Positions 49,572-62,203 of a stretch of 64,000 bases of DNA are shown in pieces (within the stretch, counting starts at the first letter, position 1; every line of letters begins with the position of its first letter). Below the pieces are notes generated by a model. That model saw nothing but the letters and a program-made list of their open reading frames with translations. It was not told the DNA's origin and made no database searches. The stretch comes from Xestospongia muta (taxonomy: Eukaryota; Porifera; Demospongiae; Haplosclerida; Petrosiidae): NCBI GenBank assembly GCA_963693285.1, contig OY848918.1:1619501-1683500 (forward strand), read 5' to 3'. A program made the position numbers and the translations under genes.

Positions 49572-52500
49572 TTACTTATAAGATAGCTTATGTCGATTGT
49601 GGTTGTCATATGATATCTTTGGATAGTACAAATTATTGGAACGGGTAACTACGACCTCATTCTTAACAAATTGTGGAGGAGCACAAACCAATTCAGGTAA
49701 AGAGTTATCCAATATAGATCTTTCATCAATAAGATCTAGCTCGTTATCTTCAATCACACAATCAGCTGACATACTACTACTTTGATGATAATTTGATGTA
49801 ACTAGTTCAGGCTTAGCGTCAAACTGATGAAATGAGCAGATTGGTTCATCTTGATATAAACTAACACTAAATCCTCCGCGAGTTTCATCATAATTTTCCT
49901 TTGTAACTGAGTTTTGTAACTTGTTGTTAACTTAACATTGAAAAACAGATAATATTACTCATAATATAACTAACTTACCAAAAGAACCAGAAATATTACG
50001 TTTGTCAAAGATAGGGCTAGGACTGGGATGGTCATAATCTGTACCTATACAAAAAACAGGAAACATATAATACTGTATAGCTGGTTTTATCAGTGGATGT
50101 AAAATTTTGTCAGAAAATTTACATGACATTTATTTGTGTTTACTTCCTGTCTTCTTTGTTTAATTTATACTGTGTAAATTTTGTAAGACTTAATTTTTGT
50201 ACATTGGAGGCTCCATGAATATTAAATTTCAACAAAAATGGCTATGTTATATTTTACTATTACCATTACAGTAGGGTGTCAATGGATTGATGATCAGTGA
50301 AGTACACTCATTATTTTGAACTGTGATCGGATCTGAAACAGTAGTTTTGATAGAGCTATCAAGTGATCTTGATTCTTCACACTAAAATATAAAAATTTTC
50401 CTCTGCAGTTTCTTTGTATAAAAAAATTAAATTCATACTTGACTTTTTATTATAGATCCAGAATACATAACAGTCTCCTCTTCTCTTATAACATGAGACA
50501 CTGCAATACTGTCTTCTGATATCTATAACAGTACCACTAATAATAATAATGTATTATTAATATCTATGTTATTACTGTATTATGATGTCCACTAATATCA
50601 CTGTACTGTATTGGAATGTCAATAATGTGTAGACCTATTGGACAAGGCAAAGGAAATGTCACTTTGACATATCGAGATGCACTACTTTCTCCTCTTGGGA
50701 CATCTTCAATATAACTTCCTAAGGTGACTGATGTTGTTCTTTCTTCTACAACAGAACTTGTCATATCACCAGACATTGATATAGCACTGTCAGTATCATG
50801 ACCTGGATATGTTGACTTATGTGTGGTTGTTATTGGTTTAGCAAATGAACCACTATGATCCTATGAGATGAGGATTTCAACTTATTTATTATTTAACACT
50901 TACTTACCATTTGTTGTATGAAAGAGCCTGAGATATCTTGGTCAGTAGCATTCTCACTTAAAGGTGTTTCTTGAACATATTGTGTTGTAGATATATCATC
51001 ACTCTCAGCCTGTAGTAAAAACAGTTAATCATATTTATGACTATTAATAATGCACTTTCAAGTAATAAAGACTTAAGTATGAGTATGTCCATTGATTAAA
51101 TGAACAGTTTCATCATTAATTAACCAAAAGTGAGGTAAGTGCAGTAATGGTAAGGTCATTGCACATAAATAGCAGAATAGTCAGTTCTAAGTGAAAAGTC
51201 AGCAACATCATAATTATAAGTGGTATTTTTAGCTGAGTCACTCTTACCTTGTCTACATCTTTTGTCCATCCCTTCACTAAGATTGTTCCAACTATATTTA
51301 ATTGGTAATTAGTAGTAAAAGGGACAAAAAATTAAACATCTATCAGTAGACAATATGTAGTAATCAGTATAATTCTATGGGATCCTTTAAATTAACCAAC
51401 TGTACTTGGTTCATATTTTGAATAGGTTTATCCATCATACCACAACATTATTTAATATTATATTATTTAATGTCATCCACATACATTGTTAGATGATGAT
51501 AATTCATTTGTTGGTGCTTCAAACTCAAGTGTAACATGAGACACATCCTTCTTATGTGATAATAGACTATGTTCATTTTCAGACGTGGTAAGCGAGAGTG
51601 CTTGAAAGGTAGGTGGAGCTTGATCTTGAGGTGAAATAGGGAGTGAAGGTGAAGATTTTGCTTGGTCAGGAAAACATACAGGTGACTCTGGGTTTTGTCT
51701 TCTCACTTTATGTGACTATAAAAAAACATATGTAATGGAACAATTATATATATATATATATCAGAGCACAATGACAATGTCTTCTCAAAATAGTGACACT
51801 ACACGATAATCGTTTATCATTTAACATTAAAAGCAAATTGACAATAATCCTCAACACAGCATACTATTCAAAGTCATCCACTTACACTATTAGGTGATGC
51901 TTCAAACTCTAGTATAAGAAACATTTCCTTCTTACTTGATAATATATCATACTTTGTTTCATAAAAAGGGTTATTAGTAGAAGGTTGATTTTCATTACTA
52001 ATGTAGGTAATGTAGGTAATGATAATATCACAAGTTTGATAATATATCATTAACATACTTTCGAATATCATTTTCTTCTATTCCAGCTGTATGTTATTGA
52101 AAATGTAATGTATAATATGACATATTATTGAATAATAACTTCACCCACAATGATTAAAAGTCTTTGCTTGCTTTTTCCTCCTCCTCCTCTTGACATAACA
52201 CATTATTGGTATCACAATACACAATATAACTTCTACAACTAGTATAACTACTACTATTACAATAATTATTGTCTGATTGAAGCCTATTGAATAAATAATC
52301 AAATATGAACTAAAATATTTAACTTACCACCAGACACTTCATTAGTAGGTTCTACAAGTGTCATTATATCAGTTGTATTAATAATGTCAGTGATTAGAGG
52401 AATAAAACTATCTCTAATTGAAGTACCTAGTAAAATGTAATGTAATAAGATGATATGAAAAATAACCTACTGGTAATAATAATAGTCTCAGTAGGAGATG

Positions 52501-53665
52501 GTAGTAATAAGATATACTCCAGTACTTGAGGATACATAACAGATGGGTTAGTTATAATAGTACCATCTACTATATCATGAGCTGTCACAGTATAGTTACC
52601 ACTAACTGGTAGAGTTATATACTGGTATACTGTACTCTTCTCTATACTGGATTTAGTTATATTAATAGGCTTCACAATTCCTTTAGAAGACTCTCTAAAT
52701 ATCACATGACATCCATCAGCAGTAGATCTCTCAGCAAACCTACACTCTACAACAACTAATCCATTATCAGAGTAGTACTGTAGAGTGAGTCCTTGAACAT
52801 GATAGGTTGCTATGGTAAATAGATATCGTGTTATGTCAATCAGAATCATGTGCTTACTAAAATATGATTCATTCTTTACTTTGGAATTATTTAAATTATC
52901 CTGTATATCAGCAATAAAGAGGTAGTCCTTTTGAGGACCAATATTTCTTGCAATGTAATTAACTGTCATTGACTGACATTTGCTTGATGAACATACTATA
53001 TCTTTATGAGAATGTTCTGTTCTATTTAGTTGTAAATTTGTTTCTCTCGTAATACCAAGTAATGTACTATTACAAAGATTAGGATAACCTGTAACCTATA
53101 TATGTAATATATACAGTTATGAATGCTCAAACTGATATTACTTACCATGACTTTGAACTGGACATCAAAGTAGCCACTTTCTTTGTTGCAAGTAACCAAA
53201 TGATCAGGTAAGATAATACAATAATTCTCTATTATAACACTCAGTTTAAATGAGTACAAAAATGTTAACATACTTCCATTATTCTCCCTTTGGATAGTAG
53301 CATTACTAGAACTATATTCTCCACTATGAGCTATAACAGTAGCAGTGTAAATATTACAGACTGTGAGGTTATATAACTCATAAGATGTATCCTCAGTGAT
53401 ATCATTATATAGTAACTGGCCATGTTGATCCTCTATATAAACGCAATATGATATTAGAGTGTTCTCAGAAGAAAATATTGGAGGAGACCAGTTTAACCAG
53501 AGAGAATAGGTGGTGTTGAAATTAATTACATAGTTTTTTACTAATGTGATACCTGTCATGAGTAAGATATAAACTATATAACTAGCCAATATGTCTGCAT
53601 ATGTGAATAAAAGGTGAATTGTATTGTACTTTTACTACTTAATGTAAGAATTTTTAATTATGGTG

Positions 53666-53731
<66 letters not shown>

Positions 53732-55309
53732 TATATAATAGTGTTAGTGTTTGTTCATAGTTAATAGCATATTATGTACTTACATTTTTGATATCACTTA
53801 AAACATATCGAAATTCTTTTTAAAATATTCCTTTCTAAACCTTAATAAAGTTGTAGATCAATTAAATTTTTAAGATTCAAATAATTTAATTCAAACTATA
53901 TATTAATCATCAGTTAAATATACAAAAAACTACAAAAACTATAATTTCATTTATCTTGTTATTTTAAGTCAAGTTTTTATTACTAATGTACTACTGTAGT
54001 ACATTAGTAATAAAAACAATGTTATGTTTACATTTACATCATACTAAGTTTACTATATGCAACCTGTATAACAATATATTGGTTAAATCAACAAATCAAT
54101 TTTTACAGTGCAGATATTAAAATATTTGAAAAGAAATATCTCTTCAGCTCTACTATAACTCAAACATTTAAAGGTGATAACATGAATAAAGCAAATGATC
54201 ACAAAATTTCTTAAATGAAGTCAGAATATTTATTTTTTATATGACCTGAGCTTATCACGCATGCTCAAAAAGAATGATTAATAATTTTGAAGAAAACATA
54301 TTACTTATTTATATCTCCTCATGAATAAATATACTCACAAGTTTGCATTATACTTATATATATAGAAATTATTAAGTGAATATGCTATGAGGATGCTATG
54401 CGGAATGTTCTCAAACAGCTTGAACCACATCTATTTTTATCCTACAACCACCATGAGAGGGACATACAATTTTGTGTTAGCCTGGGTAGACGAGATGATA
54501 GAGCAATTTGATAATTCAGCTACTTCCAGTTTTCAACTTTAGAATGACTTCTAACAAAGGTAGATGTCTTTATAGTTGAAAAAACTTGATAATGGCAAGT
54601 AAATGTTCAAATAAGCCTATTAACTATATTATGAAGTCATTTTGAAAGTATCATAATGCATAGATTGAATGTGGCAGCCATTGTTCCCAGTGGCATCTCT
54701 AAATATTGAGTCTATTGTGCTCAATGGTATTGTAAGCAGGAAAATTTTGGGAAGTTTGTGATTTGCATGCTGGTTCAGCAAATTTTTATTACAATTGTCA
54801 AATTCTCATGAATAATTATCAGTATTCAATAAATTACCAAACCATATGGAAGAAATTTTTTGCAAAATTTCATCCTTAAGAAATTAACTATAGACTAACC
54901 TTTAACAGTTAAAGTTGTTCCTCTTCTATCGATAGAAAAATCTTGGCCAAAAACAAAGCATTGAACAATTATCCCATCATTAATAGGTAGTGCTCTTATA
55001 GTTAGTACTGATGACCACACATCAACTGATATATTGTTAGTAGTTACTGATATCTCTCTGTATTGTTTGATGGTATCAGTGAGTGAATTACCCCCTACTG
55101 TCCAAAATAATACATCTCCTGTACCCTGACATGTGAAGTTAGCCACTACGTAAAGTAGACCAGTAACTGGGGAAGGAGCTTCCGTTATCACAGCTGTGTG
55201 AAAAAAAAATAACATTAAGATTAATACTACTGATATGCTTCAACCTACCAGGATCCGCCTCTCTTGTGAGAAGTAGACTTAAAAAATGAACAAGTAGTAT
55301 ACCAGCCAT
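49572..55309 (-). CDS. A10: Ig/FN3 receptor with the longest ITIM-like tail, intact (962 aa)
   Basis: Exons are 55249-55309 (signal peptide), 54900-55193 (Ig), 53274-53552 (FN3-1), 53146-53228, 52858-53095 (FN3-2), 52471-52809 (X), 52328-52426 (stem) and 52145-52283 (membrane, then RRRRKK). The tail exons are 51886-51997, 51485-51715, 50908-51009, 50576-50860, 50439-50522, 50264-50381, 49979-50044 and 49572-49930. The 2889 bases stay open to TAA. The tail of about 490 residues includes NPFYETKYDIL, SRYVKV and IQYSDI. The last two match the ITIM pattern and lie where A9 has SHYVEV and SQYADI. The C-terminal exon resembles the last exon of A5. The intron between Ig and FN3-1 is 1347 bases instead of about 45, and it holds an AT tract and a 21-bp perfect palindrome. 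Confidence 0.85.
53669..53737. repeat. (AT)n microsatellite in the A10 intron
   Basis: About 69 bases of almost pure AT, interrupted once by a G. Confidence 0.95.
53973..54017. repeat. Perfect 21-bp palindrome with a 3-base loop
   Basis: The arm gtttttattactaatgtact a (53973-53993) is followed by ctg and its exact complement (53997-54017). It sits in the enlarged A10 intron, probably part of an inserted foldback element or a hairpin-forming site. Confidence 0.85.
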
Positions 55310-55735
55310 TAACGACAGTTAGCAGTATCAAAACCCGTATTTTTCCGTGACTGACTGACGCTCACGAGGTTATAATTACACTTCCGCAACACGCCTACTC
55401 ATAATAATTATACAATAAAATGTAAGAAGCACGAGTAAAAATCACCTGCACATCAGTGGAAATGTCATTGGAAAACTTAAAGGAATAATTGTTTAATGTT
55501 AATAGTACTAAGTTATATAGTTCACTGTTTGTAATAAAATCCTGACTGAGGAGATTGTGGGTATGTCATATAGACAGGTTCATTGGTATTGTGTTGTAAG
55601 TATAATGCCAATAGATACTTACACATGCATTATTATAGAGAGTTGACTTTGTATATCAAGGAACTACATTATGGACTCTATGATAGTAGGAAGACCTACT
55701 CTTTGTCAATAGATTATGTAGGTGTAGTTTGAGTG
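55310..55735. other. Upstream flank of A10
   Basis: No exon. It shares no clear block with the flanks of A2, A5, A6 or A9. Confidence 0.35.
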
Positions 55736-55960
55736 AGAGAAGAAAGACTTGAACATAGTTACTGGTTGTATTACAAGTCTAGAAACTACAATATATAATA
55801 TTTATATATTTGATATTAACAATAATGGACAGAAAGACTCATCTGGTACAGCTGTAATAATATCAACAGTACAAGGAGTATACCAATAATGTTTTGTTTA
55901 GTGTTACTATAGTTACAACAACTACAATCACAAAGAGATACCATACATTGAGTACAAGTG
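55736..55960 (+). pseudogene. B5: scrap of the family B ectodomain, inverted, beside a first-exon repeat
   Basis: Plus-strand 55760-55880 encodes the family B segment TGCITSLET...IFDINNNGQKDSSGTAVII. Immediately after it (55885-55955) the minus-strand hydrophobic first-exon repeat appears. The same inverted arrangement is found in B2 and B3. No membrane or tail exon follows. Confidence 0.65.
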
Positions 55961-56351
55961 AAAATTAAATTTTATAATTTAGTTATTTATTTAACAAATA
56001 AATACAGGTTTTCAATTACAAACATTTGATTAATTACATATCAATTACATCAATACATGTAAATTAATTACAATGTATGACATAATATCATAAGATCAGT
56101 TATGATAACTCAATGAGACCATCTATTATCATAAACTATATTATTATCAAGTAACCAATATACTCTACTATATATAATATACTATAATGATATTGTCTGC
56201 TGTTAACTTGAAAAACTGTTACTATGACAATAACATCAGGACTACTGGTTATGATCTTAGTAGTCAGTAATTAAAAGTGATTGTGAATAAACTTAGAGCT
56301 TAGCTGATCACTAATTAAACAATAATATTATAATTATTAATAATGTGATAA
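55961..56351. other. Intergenic region between B5 and A11
   Basis: Shared downstream flank of short-tail family A genes, closely matching 2960-3270. No exon. Confidence 0.4.
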
Positions 56352-58557
56352 TTATATTATAATATTTTCATAGTCAGCAGTACATGTCCTACTAGGTTGT
56401 ACTGTTATATATGATGGATTACTCTCTAACTCCATTCTTCTACTTCTCATCTCTAATCTGTGTACTATGTAAGGATCATAATATGAACTATATAAAGTTA
56501 TAATGTGAACATAGTTACCTTCATCATATGCAGGATTATGAGTGATAGTTTGTTGATCAACTATAGAAGAAACCTTCTAAAATAATTAATAGTTTCTCAC
56601 TCTCTCACCTCCAACTTCATATAGTTGATGTTTCTTCTTCAAATATACATTACCACTAACAACTAGACATATCACTATTATGACAATTACTACTACCACA
56701 CTAACTGTACTAGTGGTAATGAGGAAAATAGTCTTATCAGTAGCTGTATAGATAATTTAAATTACATAAAATATTTAATATATACTTACATGATACCCTT
56801 CAATTTAAAGAAGATTCAAGAAGTTCTATAGATGTGGTTATGCTCCTATAATCACTACCTATCATCTCAATTGATGTAGTACCTAATAAATTATTATAGA
56901 ACAATACAAACAGTACAATATACTACTTACAGATAATAATATTAGTCTCAGTAGGAGATGGTAGTAGTAAGATATACTCCAGTACTTGACAAGTAGTAAT
57001 AAATAAGTAGTAATAAGTAGTAAGACATACTCCAATATCCAATATTTAAGGGTACCTAACAGATGGGTTAGTTATGATAGTACCATCTACTACATCATGA
57101 GCTGTCACAGTATAGTTACCACTAACTGATAGAGTTATATACTGGTATACTGTACTCTCCACTATACTGGATTACAAATATTAACAGTTTCTTCAGAAGA
57201 TTCTCTAAATATCACATAACATCCATCAGCAGTAGATCTCTCAGCAAACCTACACTCTACAACAACTGATCCATTATCAGAGTAGTACTGTAGAGTGAGT
57301 TCTTGAACATGGTAGGTTGCTTTGAGAAGAAAAATCCATATATTAAAATTATTTATAACCCTTTAATTAACTTACTGAATATGTTATAATCTTGATTTTT
57401 AATTTTGTAAAGACTACTTGTAATGTATACAGTAAAATTGAAAATCATAAGAGGACTTAGGTCAGTTATAGTATAGTAAGTGATCATCTCTTTGTTAGTG
57501 TCAGTAACATTGATAGTGAGAAAATTATAAACCATTTTCTCATTAGGTTTTACAAACAGTACACAATTACAAAGTTTAAGATAATAACCTTTTATCTAGA
57601 AAGTAATACACACAATATAATATCAACAGTTTATTCACTTACCATTATACTAAATATCACATTAAAGCTGTTGTCCCTTTCATCAAATATTACAGTATGA
57701 TTCCATATACCAATAGTATAATCTACATTAAAATTGAACTAATGACCTTTAGTAATTCTACTGACCTCCAGTATATTCCTCTTGAGTAGTAACATTACTA
57801 GAACTATATTCTCCACTGTGAGCTATAACAGTAGCAGTGTAAATATCACAAACTGTGAGGTTATATAATTCATAAGATGTATCATTAGTGATATCATTAT
57901 ATAGTAACTGGCCATGTTGGTTCTCTATATAAATGTGATGTGATAATGGATAGTTCTCAAATGGATGGGACCATGTTGACCAGCCTGACAAAGTGGTAAG
58001 GCTAAAAGTAAGATGGATGTTCTCTACTGGTATGATACCTGTGATTGAATGAGGAGATGACATTGATTACAAATACAGAAACTAACCTTGAACAGTTAAA
58101 GTAGCTCCTTTTGATACAAAGTCAAAGTTTTGACCAAACACAGTACATCCAATACCTATCCCATCATTAATAGGTAGTGCTCTTATAGTTAGTACTGATG
58201 ACCACACATCAACTGATATATTGTTAGTAGTTACTGATATCTCTCTGTCTTGATTACTGGGATCAGTGAGTGGATTATTCTGTACTGTCCAAAACAAATC
58301 ACTACCTGTACCCTCACAGGTAAAGTTAGCCAGTGTGTAAAGTAAAGTGTTCATTGATAAAGGAGGTACTGTGATTATTGCTGTAATATAAAATTTGTGT
58401 ATGAAAAGTGAATATAAAGTTACTACTTAGTTTTATTAGGTATCAAAGCATACAATATTGTTAATCATTTACCAACAGCATCTGTATCTCTAAAAGTGAG
58501 AGCAAGACTTCCTAATATAACCGTAACGAGCATTAGCTGCCAATCTTTGTCAGTCAT
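56352..58557 (-). pseudogene. A11: short-tail family A copy with a disrupted domain X
   Basis: Signal peptide 58473-58557 (MTDKDWQLMLVTVILGSLAL), Ig 58087-58380, FN3-1 57766-58038, linker about 57645-57724 and FN3-2 57376-57595 are open and close to A7. Domain X (from 57319) has a 10-base deletion near 57170 that shifts the frame. An inserted AT/GTA-rich stretch of about 60 bases at 56985-57045 interrupts the end of X. In the ancestral frame a TAA at 57046-57048 replaces part of VVYPQVLE. Stem, membrane (about 56610-56745) and tail exons (stop at 56352-56354) remain recognisable and open. The ectodomain could still be made as a truncated, possibly secreted Ig-FN3-FN3 protein, which I cannot confirm. 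Confidence 0.75.
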
Positions 58558-59525
58558 TTTTTAAAACCTTCCACTCTTCATTATTAAGTATTATAATTCT
58601 TTTACTAACATGGAACTTGAACTAAACTAATATCTTGCGAATAGCAATTGGTATTATATTTGATAGGTAGGTGCCACTTTTTAAACAATATTCATACAAT
58701 GACATGTATCACAAAATAGAAATCTAGTTTCTGTTGTTGAACATCATAATATCTATGAGTTCGGAGTGCCACTGTGATAACATATATATCCTATTACAAA
58801 ATTAGCCTTCAAAGGTTTTGTTTGAATGTTCAATATTAATGTATTACTTTCTAGACTTGTAATAGCAGATGAGAAAAGAACATTGATGTTTACAGAATAT
58901 AGTGATCTCTTCCAATTATAACCTTTCATGTTTTTTTTTTAATTATAAAAAGCACACTATGATGAAATGATTGCCAGTCCTATTTACAAGACATGATGTC
59001 ATTGATGTAATAGTATCAGAGTTTTCTCAATTTATATATAATAAATATCTTTAATACATGCATTGTAATGTTTTTGTTGATTTCTTTATAACATTACTAT
59101 GTGGTTTGAATATATATATTCTTTTAAACCTGAAATATTTTTACAATAAAGACATAAGATTGTTTTGGTTTGAGTGGTAGATAATATTAAAGAGTTATTG
59201 TAATTAAATAACATGACATCATAATAATTATCAATTAATTAATAAATCGAATAATGATTATTTTCAATATATTTCCTTTGTACCAATGAAATATAGTATT
59301 GTTAATGTTACTAGTTCCACAGTCCCATCATGTCATGTCATCATCACAGTTCATCTCATAAAGTGAGGTCATAGAAGTGGTTATCTATAAAGATCACATG
59401 ATAAACTCTTCCTTTACAATTAGCAGTCCTCATGAGTGAGTGAACATATTTTAGTTGACATAATAACAAATAAACTAATTATAAAATTACAATGAAACTA
59501 AAAGGGAATATACAAAACAATACAA
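58558..59525. other. Upstream flank of A11
   Basis: Blocks 58820-59000 and 59130-59480 match 11860-12010 and 13190-13500, the region upstream of A3. No exon. Confidence 0.45.
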
Positions 59526-60945
59526 TAGAGAAATTAGAGAGCAGTCTCAGAGACAAAGTAATAATTATTATCTGATCCAAAATGAGGTTCTATGAAAGAT
59601 TCTTCTCTCATGTTGAAATCACTAGTATCTGGAACAGGATCTTATGGTTGTTTGTCATCAAATGATGATGTTGTTAGTGGGAGGGGTAACATATCTGCTG
59701 GAGATAATGTATCATCAGTAACCACATCTGATAGAATATCATTTGTGATTCAGCAAGTTCTGATCTTGTAGTACTTGATGTAGTCTGTTCTCATTAAGTA
59801 AAGAGAACAGAGAATGACTCTCTATTAAAGATCAATTAATGTCACAATGTCATAAAGCTACTTAATCATATTGAATTGGTACATATATGAGGTGAAGTCA
59901 AACAGACATTATCAATCTACCGTTCAATACTTATATGTACTTTATCAAGTAATGTGGTTTTATAGGCAAAAACCAATAAATAATAAACTTAACCACTAAA
60001 ATTTATTAAAATAAAATTTTTATTTAATTTAGTTAGTATATACTAAAATATTTTCTAACTTACTAAATATATTTTATATCATTCTCTAGCCCAATTATGT
60101 GCACCATGTAGTAAACAATTTCTTGTACAAATCAATTATTAATATTATGCAATAGCTTTTATAATTTTAGCTTTCAAGTTAATGAGCTACTTACTCATAG
60201 GACACTCCTACACTACTACCACTATTTAGTTGAAATCAACTAAACATATGAATAATTATTTCATGATGTATACCCCTAATATTGTGTTCTATGATGAATT
60301 GACTATATCTATATTGATAAGTAGTCTATAAATGACACTAATGAAGTAACAAGTTTTATAAACTAATTACTATCCATATTAGTATGTTATAATAATAAAC
60401 ACATCATATAATAACTTAACATCATCGGATAGTGCTGGCACTATGACAACAGTAATATCACTAGGAGTAGTAGCAGTAGATGCATCCTCGTTGCTTGGTA
60501 ATGATGGATTATATTCTGTACATGTGCTAGTAGTGCTGTTAACAAAAGACTATAGAAAAGATTGAAGATGGCATTTTTCATTTTAAAAGAAAGTTGAGGT
60601 TATCTAGTGTAGCAAATTGACAATCTACATTTCTAGTCTGGCTGCCCAGACTCAACCCCCTAATTATTGAACGACGGACGGAGGAAGTGAGTAAATTACC
60701 CTCTACTGTCCATGACAGTGCACCTCCTTTACCCTCACATGTAAAGTTAACCAGTGTGTAAAGTGGAGCAGACACTGATGAGGAAGCTGCTGTGATCACA
60801 GCTGTATTAAAAAAAGACAATTTTAAACTGTTTTTATCATATATTTTATTATCATTTACCAGTAGCATCTGTTCCTCCCGAAGTTAATAAAAAACACTCC
60901 AGGAAAATCAAAAAAAGCACTAATCTACTTCAATTTGCCATGCAG
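59526..60945 (-). pseudogene. A12a: remnant of a family A gene (signal and partial Ig exon, two tail exons)
   Basis: 60700-60803 encodes the beginning of the Ig domain (AVITAASSSVSAPLYTLVNF, then TCEGKG, LSWTVEGN). It then runs into foreign sequence (60600-60700) where the conserved Ig core should be. The upstream exon near 60861-60945 begins ATGGCAAAT and then meets TGA. Downstream, 60430-60545 reads a plausible tail exon (EYNPSLPSNEDAS). 59526-59760 reads a Ser/Asp-rich tail end (FGSDNNYYFVSETAL and stop) with an in-frame TAA at about 59642. FN3, X and membrane exons are gone. Confidence 0.6.
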
Positions 60946-61109
60946 CTGTTTTTTATCAAGTTCATGAGATAAGCTTAAATCCATGTAGTTTTCTGCATTC
61001 CTTAATGCTATTTATGTTTAAATATTTTAGTATTAACATTGCTTTAAGTATTGATAGGAAAGAAGGTGTGTGAGAGATAACCATATATTTTGTTTTTTGA
61101 GAGTTGATA

Positions 61110-61870
61110 GTTATGTGATGAGAGGAGATTCAAGACAAGATTAGATCAATATTATTATATTCAACAGATTGCATTGAAGTAGTGGTAGGTATTTCTTGAT
61201 AGAGGAGTATGTCATCAGTACAAAGGATAATATTAGCAGATGAGAGAAGAGATAAGTCATCTAAGTCATTGATGTAAATAATAAATAAGAGTGGCTCAAG
61301 AATAGAGCCTTGCAAGATGCTTAGATAAACATGACAAATGACTATGTTGAATTCTACCTTTGAGGTAACTATGAAACCAATTAACAAGAAGAGGAGATCG
61401 AAAAAAATGGAACAAACAGTATTGTTAGCATTAAGGATGAGAACCAGGACGTTAGTGTGGCCAACAAAGCAGTTTCAATAGAAAAGCACAGACAAAAACC
61501 AAATTGCTGATTTGATAGTATATTGTGAGAAGAACAGAAATCATATAAATAATTAAGAATGTGGTGCTCAAGAGTCTTGCTTATAATGGAAAGGAGAGAG
61601 ATAGGGTGATAATTGGAAGAAGATGAAGGTTTTGATTTGGGAATAGAACAACATGTGAGTTTTCCTGTCAGATAGGAAAGTACCTATGGTGATTGAGGGG
61701 TTGAAGATAAGAGACAAATGGAATGAAATGGTATGAGCAATCTGGTGAAGCATTAACAAAGAAATACGATCAGGACTAGTAACAATAATATTAGAAATGC
61801 AAAAATTTTTTACAAATTTCATCAGTACAAAGAAGATCAGAAGGACAGACAAGAAAAAATGTGAGGTAGT
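61110..61870 (-). mobile_element. LINE (non-LTR retrotransposon) reverse transcriptase fragment
   Basis: On the minus strand, 61568-61852 resembles the RT finger region (SPDRISLLMLHQIA...FNPSITIGTFLSDRK). 61130-61387 carries the palm motifs QGSILEPLLFIIYINDL and TDDILLYQE, the latter a changed (Y/F)xDD box. Frame changes separate the pieces, and no endonuclease or 3' end is recognised. This is a dead truncated copy between A12a and A12. Confidence 0.75.
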
Positions 61871-62203
61871 TAAGAGTTTGAGGGGGAGAGAGGGACTATT
61901 GATTTATTAAAGTATGAAGAAAAGTATTGATTCAACACATCTGCTTTTTATGTAGGTAAAGTAACATAATACATTGAGACAGACTGATAGTCATGATATA
62001 TTTCTATTAAGCAGGAATGACTGATATATACCAAAATGTGCTCTCAGCAGCAAAGATGCACGATATAACAATACCATGGTAAGTAATATACCTTATGTTA
62101 GAACCACCCATTGACAACATTACTAAATTAATTGTGTTTTAAGTCCTTGAAGGGAAGACCAACAGGTGTTATGTGTCCAAACATAATTATATACTCATTT
62201 TGT

